Shown here one piece after another: positions 23,036 through 33,814 of a stretch of DNA of 64,000 nucleotides. This DNA is from Sympetrum striolatum. Taxonomy: Eukaryota; Arthropoda; Insecta; Odonata; Libellulidae. Each line of letters begins with the position of its first letter. Position 1 is the first letter of the stretch. Position numbers and translations under genes: made by a program. Under the pieces are notes generated by a model that saw only the letters and a program-made list of their open reading frames with translations, ran no database searches and was not told the DNA's origin. The stretch is from NCBI GenBank assembly GCA_947579665.1, contig OX388347.1:24048562-24112561 (forward strand). The letters run 5' to 3'.

Positions 23036-24610
23036 ACTAGCTGAAGTGTCCGTTGATTCTCAACGGGAAAATTTAAATTGATAAATACTTTTGTTACAGT
23101 CTTGATCGTAACACATGCCTCATAATCTCTGGTAGATAGCTAATAGCCAGGCTATTATTATTTCCAAACCAATAAACAAAGTAAATAAAATTATAATTTC
23201 GTCTAAAATGTCATCTAAATATTCAATATTATGTCCTTAAATTAACACTTTCTTCGATGAAGACAAAAATATTTTAAGGATTATAAAAAATACATTCGAA
23301 GATCACATTATGATAAGCAGCACCACATTTAAGGAGGCATTTTCAAAAATGCACAAACTGATATCGGAAACGATGATTAAACACGGCAGAAATATATTAT
23401 ACATTATTCTAAAACCACCGATGAATATTCTTTGCAGAAAGTAAGTGTATTATGGACTTGTACCCCAATACTAAAATGCGTAACATAAAAATGAAGCTCA
23501 TCAGATAACACAAATGCAATCACAATGCCCAAACAGAACCAAAGATTAAACACTGATAACAGAAAGATAGTAAATGTATAAGAATTGGAAGCACTTAAAA
23601 AACCACAATGAATAACTTTTTAATTCTGCATATAACAAAACATAAACTTGCTTTACCTTTCTCATCAAGAGATAGGATGTTGGGGATTTGCTATAGTTTT
23701 ACAAATCACCGTTTAGCTTCAACACTGAATCTGGGAAATCTTTATGATATTCGCTAAATCCATTTTCGTCAATCGCTAAATATTTATCGATGTAAATTGA
23801 TAAGTTGTAATACTTAATGCAGAAGCTTATATTAAAAACATCCGAAACTTACCAGGTTTTTATACGCATTCAGTTGTTTTGATCGGAATATTCAGTAAAC
23901 AATTACGTTGATATAAATAAAACCTGGTTGCTACAGACGCTTTCATAAAGTTAAAAATCTTTCTTAAATACTGGTATTCGTATGTTTGTACCGTTAGTAC
24001 GTTCGATTCTTCACAGTATATCGTTTATAGCTGCAGTTATTAATATTTCCTTAAATTTCTCCCTCTTCATATAATCTATTACATATTCTTAACATTAATT
24101 TGAAGGAGGCATATTTTCTCAATGTATTCTTACGGATTAATACATTAGCTGGAGACTCAACAATAGCCTTGATCGTCACGGGGATGGGTTTTTTACGACC
24201 TCAAAATTTCGATAAAATATTCACGTACTTTATAAAAAAGTGCTCAATTTCGAATGGAAAACGGTATTCCACGACCACATTAAGAACCCTTATTCTATTT
24301 TCCTTCTTTTGATGCTTCATTCGGCTTCCTACGATTATTATTTCTAATTTAATATGCAAAAGAAATGAACCCTGCAACGAAAAATATGACCTTTACGTGT
24401 ATTTCTTATGAAAAGCTTTTGACCCGTCTTGGTTCGAACCGTGGACTTTAAAGAAATAAAAAGTAGCACCTACTCTTCACGAAGTCGACTTTTAGTAATG
24501 TAGAAATTTTTAAAGATTTGCGACACTTGGTTCTCGAGTTTTTAGTCATACATACATACATACACACATACACACACACACCCACACCTACACTCTTTAT
24601 ATTATAGAAG
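23036..24610 (+). repeat. Unclassified dispersed repeat, copy A (long form)
   Basis: Starts ACTAGCTGAAGTGTCCG and ends in a CATA/CACACA microsatellite followed by TTTATATTATAG. It shares start, end and several interior blocks with the copy that begins at 24611: AATACTTTTGTTACAG, CCAAACCAATAAACAAA, GATAAGCAGCA, CCACAATGAATAACTTTTT and GTGTATTTCTTATG. Relative to copy B it holds about 700 bp extra between the CTTTACCTTT and GACCTTTACG blocks. No protein frame is evident. Elements with an ACTAGCTG-type start and ACATACAT tail are, from memory, widespread in arthropods, but I cannot assign a class. Confidence 0.7.
24547..24592 (+). repeat. (CATA)n(CA)n microsatellite tail of copy A
   Basis: CATACATACATACATA grading into CACA repeats. 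It sits at the 3' boundary of the dispersed repeat, directly before the start of copy B. Confidence 0.85.
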
Positions 24611-25382
24611 ACTAGCTGAAGTGCCCGTCGATTCTCAACGGGGAAAAATTAAAATTAATAAATACTTTTGTTACAGGCTTGATCGTAGCACATGTCTCAT
24701 AATTTTAAGTAGATAGCAAATGCCAGGCTAACATCATTTCCAAACCAATAAACAAACAAAATAAAGTTATAATATGAAATCTGCAAAGTAACCTAAATAT
24801 TAGAATGAACAATTCTTCGATGGACATAACATTTGTTTAAGGATTATAAAAAGTATATTAGAAGATAGCATTAGGATAAGCAGCATCACGTTTAAGGAGA
24901 CATTTTCAGAAAGGGAAAAAATGGATATCGGAAACAATGATCAAACACAACCAAAATGTATTTTATATCCCTCTGAAACAACCGAGTCACCTTGAGAAAC
25001 ACCGATAACAGAATGATAGTAATTGTATAAGAATTGGAATCACTTAAAAACCACAATGAATAACTTTTTTTATTCTGCGTATAACAAAACGTAAACTTGC
25101 TTTACCTTTTCAATGGAGGAATTGTGGAGGATAACCCTTCCACCAAAAAATGACCTCTACGTGTATTTCTTATGGAAACGTTTTGACTCGTCTGGGTTCG
25201 AACCGTGGACCTTAGGGAAATAAAAAGTAGCCTATACTCTGCGCGGGTTCGACTTTTAATTATGTAGAAATTTCAAAGTCTTGCGACTCTCGGTTCTCGA
25301 GTTTTTAGCGAACATACATACATACATACACACCCACACACACACACACACACACACCCACACTTTATTTTATATAATAGAT
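24611..25382 (+). repeat. Unclassified dispersed repeat, copy B (short form), head-to-tail with copy A
   Basis: Begins ACTAGCTGAAGTGCCCGTCG exactly where copy A ends and finishes in CATA/CACACA and TTATATAATAGAT. Interior order matches copy A, with a shorter middle. A GGGTTCGAACCGTGGACC block before the tail resembles a B box on either strand because TTCGAA is palindromic. The head-to-tail join suggests tandem duplication or insertion into the microsatellite end of a resident copy. Confidence 0.72.
25312..25363 (+). repeat. (CATA)n(CA)n microsatellite tail of copy B
   Basis: CATACATACATACATACA followed by a longer CA run with CCCA interruptions. It is the counterpart of the tail at 24.55 kb. 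Confidence 0.85.
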
Positions 25383-25515
25383 CTAACGCTTCTTGATTCA
25401 ATTTTTTCGAAAGTTTCTGAAGTTAATTCCTCTAAGCCAAACCCTCGTTTCTAATTGAACTAATCTCTCAATAATAATGGAACGATGGAATTAATTACTC
25501 AACCTGTTTATAGCG

Positions 25516-25662
25516 GATTTATCAAAACTAATGAATTAAGATCGGTTCCTCAGTTATTGTTGGCTATAATCGCTGACTAATTGAATTAAGCTCGCAATCG
25601 GATTTTATTAGATTTTTCAAAACTAATTAATTAAGATCAAGTCCTAAGTTATTGCCTATTGA
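25516..25662 (+). repeat. Degenerate ~95-bp tandem duplication with TAAT-core motifs
   Basis: ATCAAAACTAATGAATTAAG at about 25521 recurs as TTCAAAACTAATTAATTAAG at about 25616. Each is followed by ATC, TCCT, AGTTATTG at matched spacing. Both copies are rich in AATTAA/TAAT cores, the usual homeodomain contact, so a small enhancer is possible but unproven. Confidence 0.5.
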
Positions 25663-26735
25663 GCTCTTAAGGTCCCAATGGAGCAGATGTTTAGCTTTCG
25701 CTACAATAGGTTCGGCTGAATGCAAATTGTACAGTGTATTTCTCTTCACGGGATTTCGTAGCTATTTTAAGTAGCGATACCTTTGAATATGGCGCGCTGA
25801 AGACAACGCCATTGCTGGAAAACCTCTTCGCAGAAGATCATCTCAGCTCGAAATGAACATCTAATCAATCCTCTAATATCCAACTCTGATCAATTACTTA
25901 TAAATCTATTTGAACTGATGTTGTTACAATGTTTTTTCTGCATCGTAAAATATTATAAGTAATGACATTTGATGAAAGTTCGGCTTGAAAAACTTGAAGG
26001 TAGAAAAACTATTACTTGTTTTATAAAAATCATGGATTTTTATCAACGAAAACTCGGAGAATAAGTAATTTGTTACACACCCAGGGATAACATTTTAAAT
26101 ATAGTATATCTCGCAGTGGTAGATCTCAACTTCAACTTACACATCGTTTGCGCATTGGGGGTTAATGGAAACGAGATCGGGTGAAACAGTAAGGTTAGAG
26201 GAAACTTTTGCGCAAACAAAATTTATCCGAATATCATTCGATATACAACCAAGTATTTGGTTACAGGTTTTGGATATATCAAGCGGCAGATAATGTCACT
26301 AATGATATTATGCAAACTTTATAATGAGCTATCCTCACAATATACGAGCTTTTTTCACTCTCTTACTTATTTTAATCATCGCTAAAGATTAGGTATACTC
26401 GAGACGAATTAGTGACGCTATGTTGTCTTACTGAAATTTCTGGGAAACATCTTTTATTCTCCATTCTCCGTGTTATGTTTCGTGGTTCTTACCTTCTGGG
26501 ATCTCCAGAGAAATGAAGCGTCGCAAACTGATTTTCATGTTTAATATACTAGCGTAATTTAGTTTGATGGGAACGCACTCATTGGAGCGGCAGCGAGACC
26601 GAAGTTATATCGGGAATTAGGCGGGCTCTGCCTCAGCCCGCGTTTCCACCACCGCTGTCATCTTGCCAAAGAAACATCCGGAAGCGGTAGTTTCTCAAGT
26701 TTTTTCCACAAAACCTATATTTGATCCTCTCTATA
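25663..26735. other. AT-rich noncoding stretch
   Basis: Nothing supported. Short GC-richer patches near 25790-25840 and 26580-26660 carry no recognisable motif set. Confidence 0.5.
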
Positions 26736-26739
26736 AGCC

Positions 26740-27245
26740 TCCATTCCATCATTTGGGAGGGAAGAAGGGGTATTGACCGATGAAGATTGAAGATGAATGG
26801 GGGAGAGGAAGAATGTATATACATAGGATGATGAACAATGTGAGAGAAAACAGAATGAGGGTGGGGAAGAAGAGATAATGACGAATGAGAATAAAGGGGA
26901 CAAAGATTAGAGAAAGGTGATGGAGAAGGGTATAATATACCGGAAATAGAAGTTATAGTATCCATTGAAGGATACTGGGAGATAAGGATACTAAATTAAG
27001 GACATAGAAAACAAGGAGAGAGAGACTGATGATAAAAGAGGAAGATGAGATAGAGTACATAGGATACAGAGGGGGTTTGAAATGAAATGTTAGAGATAAA
27101 ATTGGTTAGGAAGGATAGAGAAATTAAAAAGAGAAGAGAATTTACGAGTACGTGATAAGAATAGGATGATAAAGGAATGACAGAAAATAGAGTATATTTA
27201 TAGAATAAAGGTGACAATAATTATGGTGACAATAAAGGTGACAAT
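26740..27245. other. Long purine-rich (G/A) tract on the plus strand
   Basis: Nearly uninterrupted A/G-rich sequence with few C. Apparent minus-strand frames of 62-110 codons (serine, proline, leucine and phenylalanine only) are direct products of the skew. Such tracts can form triplex (H-DNA) structures in principle. Confidence 0.6.
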
Positions 27246-27595
27246 ATATTAATTTTCTTAATTCCTGGTATGAGGATGTAGATACATCGTAAGACTTAGT
27301 TACGCTGTAACTTTGCAGTAATGGCTAAATCGCAGTGTACGTCATATGCGCTGTAACAAGTAAAACTTTTGAGTAGAGATCGCTATATTCAGTAGATAAA
27401 TGGCTAATGTTCGATTTAATTCATTTTAAATGGGTCAAATAAGGCCAATACGGTTCGGAAACAGTAAAAAATAGGGTGAAAGTCTACAAGACCGCGTCAG
27501 TAGACGAATAGAATAGGCAATCTTGTGAATGATGTATGAAATTCATAAATATAAGAGTAAGTCAATAATTATCACCTAAGAACTTCTGAGAATAA
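27246..27595. other. AT-rich noncoding stretch between two purine blocks
   Basis: Nothing supported, apart from the short direct repeat GTGACAATAA / GGTGACAATA at its left edge. Confidence 0.5.
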
Positions 27596-27599
27596 GCGG

Positions 27600-27960
27600 G
27601 AAAGGAGGGTTTCAATATCAACCCATGGTATAAACAAAGGAAAGATTCGGCAAAAGGGAAAATAAGACGGGAGAAGAAAGAAAGAGGGAAGGACGTGGAG
27701 AAAGAGAGAGAGAGAAGGAAGGCGGGGCTGGAGGTTTATTTAGGCATCGCCACGATGACGGTGGAATTATTAAGGGCCGCGAGTGATGTGGGGGGGAGGG
27801 AAAATAAGGGAAAGGATGTGGGTTGTGAGATAGCGAGAGAAGGAAGCGGAGGAGATGGTGGAGTGACGTAGCAGCTCGGGTGGAAAGTAGAAAGCGGAAA
27901 ACTGAGGAATAATGAGAGAGAGGTGGGAAAGGAGGATTGGCTGACGATACCAAAAGGCAC
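27600..27960. other. Second purine-rich (G/A) tract, GC-richer
   Basis: Contains GAGAGAGAGAGA near 27705 and long runs of AGG/AAG. Minus-strand frames of 124 and 98 codons overlap each other in different frames and are low-complexity, so no gene is called. Confidence 0.6.
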
Positions 27961-28138
27961 TTCCCTATGGCAACACACTCTCGGGGCTCCACCCCAATCC
28001 ATCTTCTTCCACCAGATCCCCCCCGAATTCACGCTCCTTCCGATCCCTTTTCTCCGCTAAATTTCTGAGCTCGACGTCGTATTGCGATGGCGCTGCCGTT
28101 CGTTGGGCGCGCTACTAATCTTCTTTTGTTTCTGCTAG

Positions 28139-28165
28139 GTACTGTCTCTCCAACTTACCCCGAAG
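28139..28165 (+). other. Candidate 27-nt microexon with strong flanking splice signals
   Basis: CTACTAATCTTCTTTTGTTT then CTGCTAG gives a branch-point-like CTAAT, a polypyrimidine tract and an AG acceptor at 28137-28138. Twenty-seven bases later AAG|GTAATG is a fair donor. The enclosed 27 nt is open in all three frames (for example VLSLQLTPK). It lies in a GC-richer island (27960-28320) with CpGs such as CGACGTCG and GGGCGCGC. No neighbouring exon is recognised, so this may be chance; a longer exon from the same acceptor is also possible, since that frame stays open past the donor. Confidence 0.22.
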
Positions 28166-28610
28166 GTAATGAAGAGTCGCAAAAAGAGGAATCCCTGTCT
28201 GCCTGTTCTCTCGCGGGGTTTTAGGGATTGCAGACGAATTGCTGGAGCAAGAATTCCTGCTGCCACGAGGGAAGGCTCCTCATTTTCAATTTCGCTGCTC
28301 CTTGAGATTAAATTCAGTCAGCCCTGGAAGCTTATGATGCAGAGATACGTTAAGCTTGTTAGTTTTGCCTTTGACAACCGGAATTTTTCCGTACTTCTCG
28401 AGAACAGTCTTAATCTTAAATATAATAATATTTAGCAACCTGTGAAGATATGAAACAGAAATTAGTTGCTTAGTAGTGTAACATAAGGTATCAAATTTTC
28501 TAATTAACCGTTCAAACTGGGATATACGGTTATGGGTAAAAAATCCTACCTAAAATTCTTACGAAAGTAGAACACGAAAAATAGAAAATCATTAATATCC
28601 GAAATTTTCC

Positions 28611-28710
28611 GTAGTACTTAGCTCAATTGGTAGAGCAACTGATCGGCAATCGGAAGATCCGAGTTCGAGTCACGATCTTCATTTTTCATATTCTTTCTTC
28701 ATTGGGATAT
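28611..28710 (+). mobile_element. tRNA-derived SINE (family C)
   Basis: TTAGCTCAATTGGTAGAGCA is an almost perfect tRNA D arm and A box (TAGCTCAATTGG). GATCGGCAATCGGAAGATCC follows, then a B box GAGTTCGAGTCA with mismatches. The body, ATCTTC and TATTCTTTCTTCAT, matches the copy at 35.14 kb. The acceptor stem cannot be paired, so this is not a functional tRNA. Confidence 0.72.
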
Positions 28711-30150
28711 TTCCTAGGTGAACGACCTTTTCGTGCAAAGTCACCTTTTGCCTTTTCTTGCTATTTACACATTTTGGTTTACAATATTTTTGTCCATCAC
28801 AAATTTGATCTTGACTTTTTGGATATTCAGGCAAAAACATTTGCTGATATGAATTACCCGAATTATTACCCTTTATTATAAATTAATTGATTTTATTATT
28901 AATTAGTTGATTTCATTTAGCAATAGTTAGAGCTAAAAAAATTGAAGTAACGAAAGATAAAATGAATTGTGTTCATGAAGATAATCTAAGAACTCGAAGA
29001 AGTTACTTAAGATGATAGGCCATGCAAAACGTTGTACGCCTCAGATCGGTAGGACTTGTGATAAGGAAACTAAGAAACCAGGCTTAAATAATTAGCAAAT
29101 TAATAGAGAGGTCTTTCTTGTAGTAAATATTTCACATCTCTGTTGTTCACATGAGACCGTTAATATCTGAGAGAAGACGTTTAAGTGGATAAAGACCATT
29201 TGAATAACTTTTTTGCAGACGACATGCGGATGTGAAACAAATTGTACAGGTCGATATTTAGCCGTGGTGATTAAAGTGGATGAAATTATAGATGTAAACA
29301 TATGTATCGCATAAACGCTACAAACGACTCTGCGATTTATTCATCGATAGCACGTCAACAAATGCTCTTGAATGTCTCTTTATCGTTTCTGTATATGTTA
29401 TTGAAAAAATAATGAATGTAGTTGAGACTCTATTGCTGTCGATCAAGTTCTCTTATCAGTATAATTTCGTCAGATGTTTTTATTTTGGCATGATTCAGAT
29501 AACGTTTTTCAGCTAGGCATCCAGATTATCTCTTCAATAAAATTTAATATGCGGTTCGCTTATGGTCTATGGATTACGGAAATAATGCCTAAATGTCTAT
29601 ACTTACGGAAATAATGCCGAAAATTAGCTACGTTTATAACATCGTTGAGAATTTCAATTAATGCAGTCCTTAAAGTATTTGTAAGCGAATTGAAAAAACA
29701 GTCGAACATTACGAATATAATGATTAATATACGGAGAAAGTTATACAGTTCCTTTACAGGTAATTCCCACTCAATTTTAATCGCTGAATTTATCGCAATG
29801 AAATATTTTATAATCAAAGTAGACACTTTCGGCTTCATAAACTACTTGGAAAAATATTTTATGCTCTCACTTCAACAGATGTTTTTAGCTCTTTTATAAC
29901 AATGATAAGGGTAGTTTTCTCATAATAAGATTTCTAATTATTGCATAATTTTCTAATTTCAGTTATATCTCACTTAATTTCCGAACTTCTACTAGGAGCA
30001 AAACTATTTCATTTAGGGACGTATACCTGTCCGTTTATTTTACGCTACCTGATTTCTAAGATGTCCATCTTGCTCGGTAGAAGGGCTATTGAAACAAATT
30101 TGAATGGCAGTGCGAGGGATTACCTCTTACCTATTGCCCCTCATAAAAAG
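28711..30150. other. AT-rich noncoding stretch
   Basis: Frames of 84-92 codons overlap on opposite strands near 29560-29899. They are AT-driven and have no recognisable domain. Nothing else seen. Confidence 0.5.
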
Positions 30151-30154
30151 TGGT

Positions 30155-30320
30155 CTCGGACGTTCTAGTTCGGACGTCCTCGATCTTGTAGTTGGGCATC
30201 CCAAAGGCAGTGGAGGGGAGGATTCATGTTTTACGGGAGTTGGCGCGCAACTCAGACCCTTACCCTAAAGTGGACCGGTTAGTTTCACAATAAATGCTAA
30301 TGAAACAAACGGACCAACGC
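30155..30320. other. Small GC-richer patch with several inverted repeats
   Basis: TCGGACGTTCTAGTTCGGACGT is a short direct repeat. GAGTTG-GCGCG-CAACTC is a near-perfect palindrome. GGACCGGTTAGTTTCA pairs imperfectly with TGAAACAAACGGACC around a 13-nt loop (30272-30315). The patch may be an old repeat fragment or a regulatory site. Confidence 0.4.
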
Positions 30321-32880
30321 ATAAGCTCTGCGATCGGGGATTAAGAAAGCTGTATATGTATCGCTTTTTTGCGATCAACTTCCGCCTTTCATTTAAAATG
30401 GATCACTTAACTTGTAATACAATTATAACTATGATGAGATCAACCGATCAAATAGTAGCCTGTCAAATACTGTGTTATTTCCGTGCTGAGTTTTATAAAG
30501 AAATTTTCTAGTGAAATTCACAGTCCCTGGCGATGTCTAGTGGGAATACGTCATTACAAAATTGTTTTCCGCCAGACTTCCTTGTATATAGTATGCTAAA
30601 CGTTTTTGTTATGTCACTTGAGGATGTATATCAGTCGCTTAAACTAGTTGTGAATTCCTGTTTACTTGTTTTGGTAAACACTGTGGAAAAAGGACATCCT
30701 TTTTTTAATCATGAATGAATGGCCAACCTTAAACGACCGACCTAACACCGCTAAACGATGAAAACAGAGAATGTAAATCATAATACAATTTTTTTATACT
30801 GTAAGATATTTACTGTAGAAATATACTGCTTATTTTGGGTACCATTTGCGATATTCCATTTTAAATATGTTAAAAATCAACAAAAGTAGCGTATATGCTA
30901 TTATATTTTATAACCGAATATCAAAAAGTAGTTTTTTGTGTATAGTAAGTTTACCCCGGGAAATACGGACTTGAAAAAAGTCTGACAGGGCCGGATATCT
31001 TAATATAAAAACTTATGTGCAAAGTCACCTCAACCCTTTCCTTATAGTAAGTTTTATTCACCGAATTTTTAATTATACGCTCGTTTTTCACAAAGATCTT
31101 TTAGTGGCTTAAATGTTCATTACTAGGAGTTTAGAATCACCAGGTCAAACAAACTTTTCAAAAACATGAGGCTCTAAAATTCAGCGATAGTTTTAACTGA
31201 CCGACGAGATCTGGACATCTCTTTCAATCTTTTCGCTCGGGAAGTTTAAGACGCTACTTGTGAATGCGAGTATTTATTGGGGTTAACGTATTTGAATGTC
31301 TAGGAATAATTAGAAGCTGAAGTTTCTTAGCTCATTCGGAATTATTTATAAGGTTTCATTATCACATTTTAGTATATTAGTTAAAAATATAAAATTGAGG
31401 ACTTGTTTAGTTTATTTCCGTTAGGTTCCCATTCTTGATAAATTGATGGCGTTAGGCAGCCTTCGTGATTAGGAGCAGGTCAATGAACTTGAAAATTCGA
31501 GACCCTTTGGCATGAAACATATTGTAGCTCACTTTCTTCGCACATTAGAAAATTATTTAATATAGGAAATACCACGGCATATCAGATAATTCAGCCGCTT
31601 TGGTGATAGAGTTGACGAGTTGTTCTCATTGAATAGATTGCAGTAGTTATTTGTGATAACTTTCTAACGGCATTTATTGTGGAAATAAGACTTCAGTTTT
31701 CTTAAAAAAATATGAATTGGAAAAGTATTTCTTATATCTCACAAATTACTTTGACCTGCGTGCTATGGTGTGATCACGGTTGCGATATCTTTACTTAAAT
31801 GATAATATATATCATACTTTATTTATTAGGAAAACGCATTTTTTCACTATTGTTAATACTGTTTAATACTGTACTGTTCTTGTTAATGGCGGAGTTGGAG
31901 TCTAAATGTTCATTTAATTAATTATATTTATCAGATATTTGTGGTAATATCGTAATAACTCATTATTCACTCTTTTTAAAATATTTACAAGATAGAAGAT
32001 AATAATTTTACCTTTCATGCGCCATATTTTGTTTATTATACCGACAGACGGAGGGTTGAATTTCATTATTGTCAAACTCCCCTTTTCCTCAGAAATATTC
32101 CTTCTCTATAAATTACTAATTCATTTCCTTTGTGATTTTTTATATTATTAGTTCATTTCCTTTGAAAAAGGGGTCTTTTATTTACCACTTAATTGGGGCG
32201 AAGTTTTTCATGAATACGAGATTTTTTCTCTCGAGAAGTTTCAACTTATTTTCCATGGTCTGAAAGCGCTAACCACAGATTTGGCACGCATATCCTTGAA
32301 CTGATACAATTTTAAGACTTTTTCCAATATGCGGATCAAAAATCGTTTTTTGGTAAACAAATCTTTGGATTTTCGTATGATGTAGAACTTAAGTTTTAAC
32401 AGCATTTGCTAACAATTTGTCAAAATAAAGTTATTAAATGTTCATTCCGTTTGAATTTTGATAACTCGAAAATCAAAAATTTGTTCGAATTTACTCTGGA
32501 CGTCTTCTGTGGTGCTGTTTGAAATTTGGTCATTCACTTCCACTAAGTAAATAGTGGAAACGTAACAGACTACATAATATGACATTAGATGAAACAAGCC
32601 TACTCTGAGGAAATTTAGAACATTCTGAATATTCTATGCGAAGAAACTATTAGCTTCAATTTCGATGAATACTATAATCCTCAGGAGTGAAGCCAAGTGT
32701 TTGGAATTCAATATCGTTTTTATCGAATATCGAAAGACTTTCGGGTTTTCGGTTTTTTGGGTATTGTAATTCGAGATATTTGAAAAATCTCGTGTTTAAT
32801 CATCATAAAAACGCTGCGGTTTGGCCATGTGTTCCACCAACGTAAGGGCTTCCGGACTTATCCCCACTAACCTAGGAATC
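30321..32880. other. AT-rich noncoding stretch
   Basis: No supported feature. A vaguely tRNA-like antisense patch near 32255-32300 is too weak to call. Confidence 0.55.
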
Positions 32881-33340
32881 AGTGAATTTCAAGGACTTCT
32901 GTGTCAATTAGGACACAATCCTCAAAGCGAACAGTAAGAAAAACTATTGGTAATGGAATGACCTTCTGGTTCGTTTCCAAAAGCGGGCTGAGATCGCGAT
33001 GCTTTCGAATTGACGCCCTCGAACGAGCCGATTTGATTGCTGCCGATGGGATTCATGGTATAATGACCATTTACCCCAATCGACCACCACTGGAATCCCA
33101 TAACTGCCCCGGAAGCCACCCTCTCCCGCAGCATTAAGGGGAGTCATACGCCGCTCCTCTTCCGGCCCTCAAATTAGCACCTCATTAGTGGAACTTTAGG
33201 AAGGAGAGGCCGCAAGAACGTGGGAGGGATGGGAGCTGCGTAAGATGGGCTCTCCTTGCTTTTGTCCCTTCTGCCGAAGGTGGCCGCCCTAATCGAATGT
33301 AAACTTGTGCGGTTATAAATGATGGATCCTCAATTGGAAT
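32881..33340. other. GC-balanced island, possible regulatory element
   Basis: Unlike the skewed blocks, this island has balanced strands and mixed motif content. TGCGGTT (Runx-like), GTAAAC (Forkhead-like) and CCGCCCTAATCG lie within 33280-33320. Frames of 67-78 codons are open on both strands over 32901-33147, none with a recognised domain. It could be a conserved noncoding element; comparative data would be needed to tell. Confidence 0.28.
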
Positions 33341-33814
33341 TCCTATTGCATCACAAGCCTCGGAAATTTCATCGGAGGATTGGATTTTCAGTTCGTACGT
33401 TTCTCTTCGTTTCGATTTTGTGCCGCGGGGCTTAGGACCTACTGGTCAATCTTTGAATTTCAAGTCTTTCTAATTGTAAGGGAAACACAGAACAAGGGTG
33501 ATGTTTGGATTTTGCTAACTTTTGTTTGCTTTTCTTTAGCATATAAGGGATTTAGAAGGTACCATTTGAGTGTGAGTCTGAATTTACAAAATTCTAAATG
33601 AATATTGAGTAATAATTTTAAATTATTTTGAAATATTTCACAATAATTTATGAAACGGATGGGATTTATCAGAAATGTTTCTTCTCAAGAATTCTAAAAT
33701 CCTTATTCATTGAAGTTCAATAAAGGTTAACTTTAGGATGATAAATACCTCAAAATACTTATGTTATAAATAAAGCGGCACCTTACAAAGTTTTGCTTTG
33801 AATTCTAAGAAATG
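33341..33814. other. AT-rich noncoding stretch
   Basis: An open plus-strand frame of 73 codons at 33380-33601 has no recognised domain. Nothing else seen. Confidence 0.5.

Noticed and set aside
24420..24450. tRNA-type B box in the ACTAGCTG repeat (GGTTCGAACCGTGG)
   Set aside because: TTCGAA is palindromic and no A box lies at proper spacing on either strand, so calling it a SINE head is not justified.
32255..32300. Antisense tRNA-SINE head (GAAAGCGCTAACCACAGA)
   Set aside because: Resembles an inverted D-arm region, but no B box or body is found nearby.
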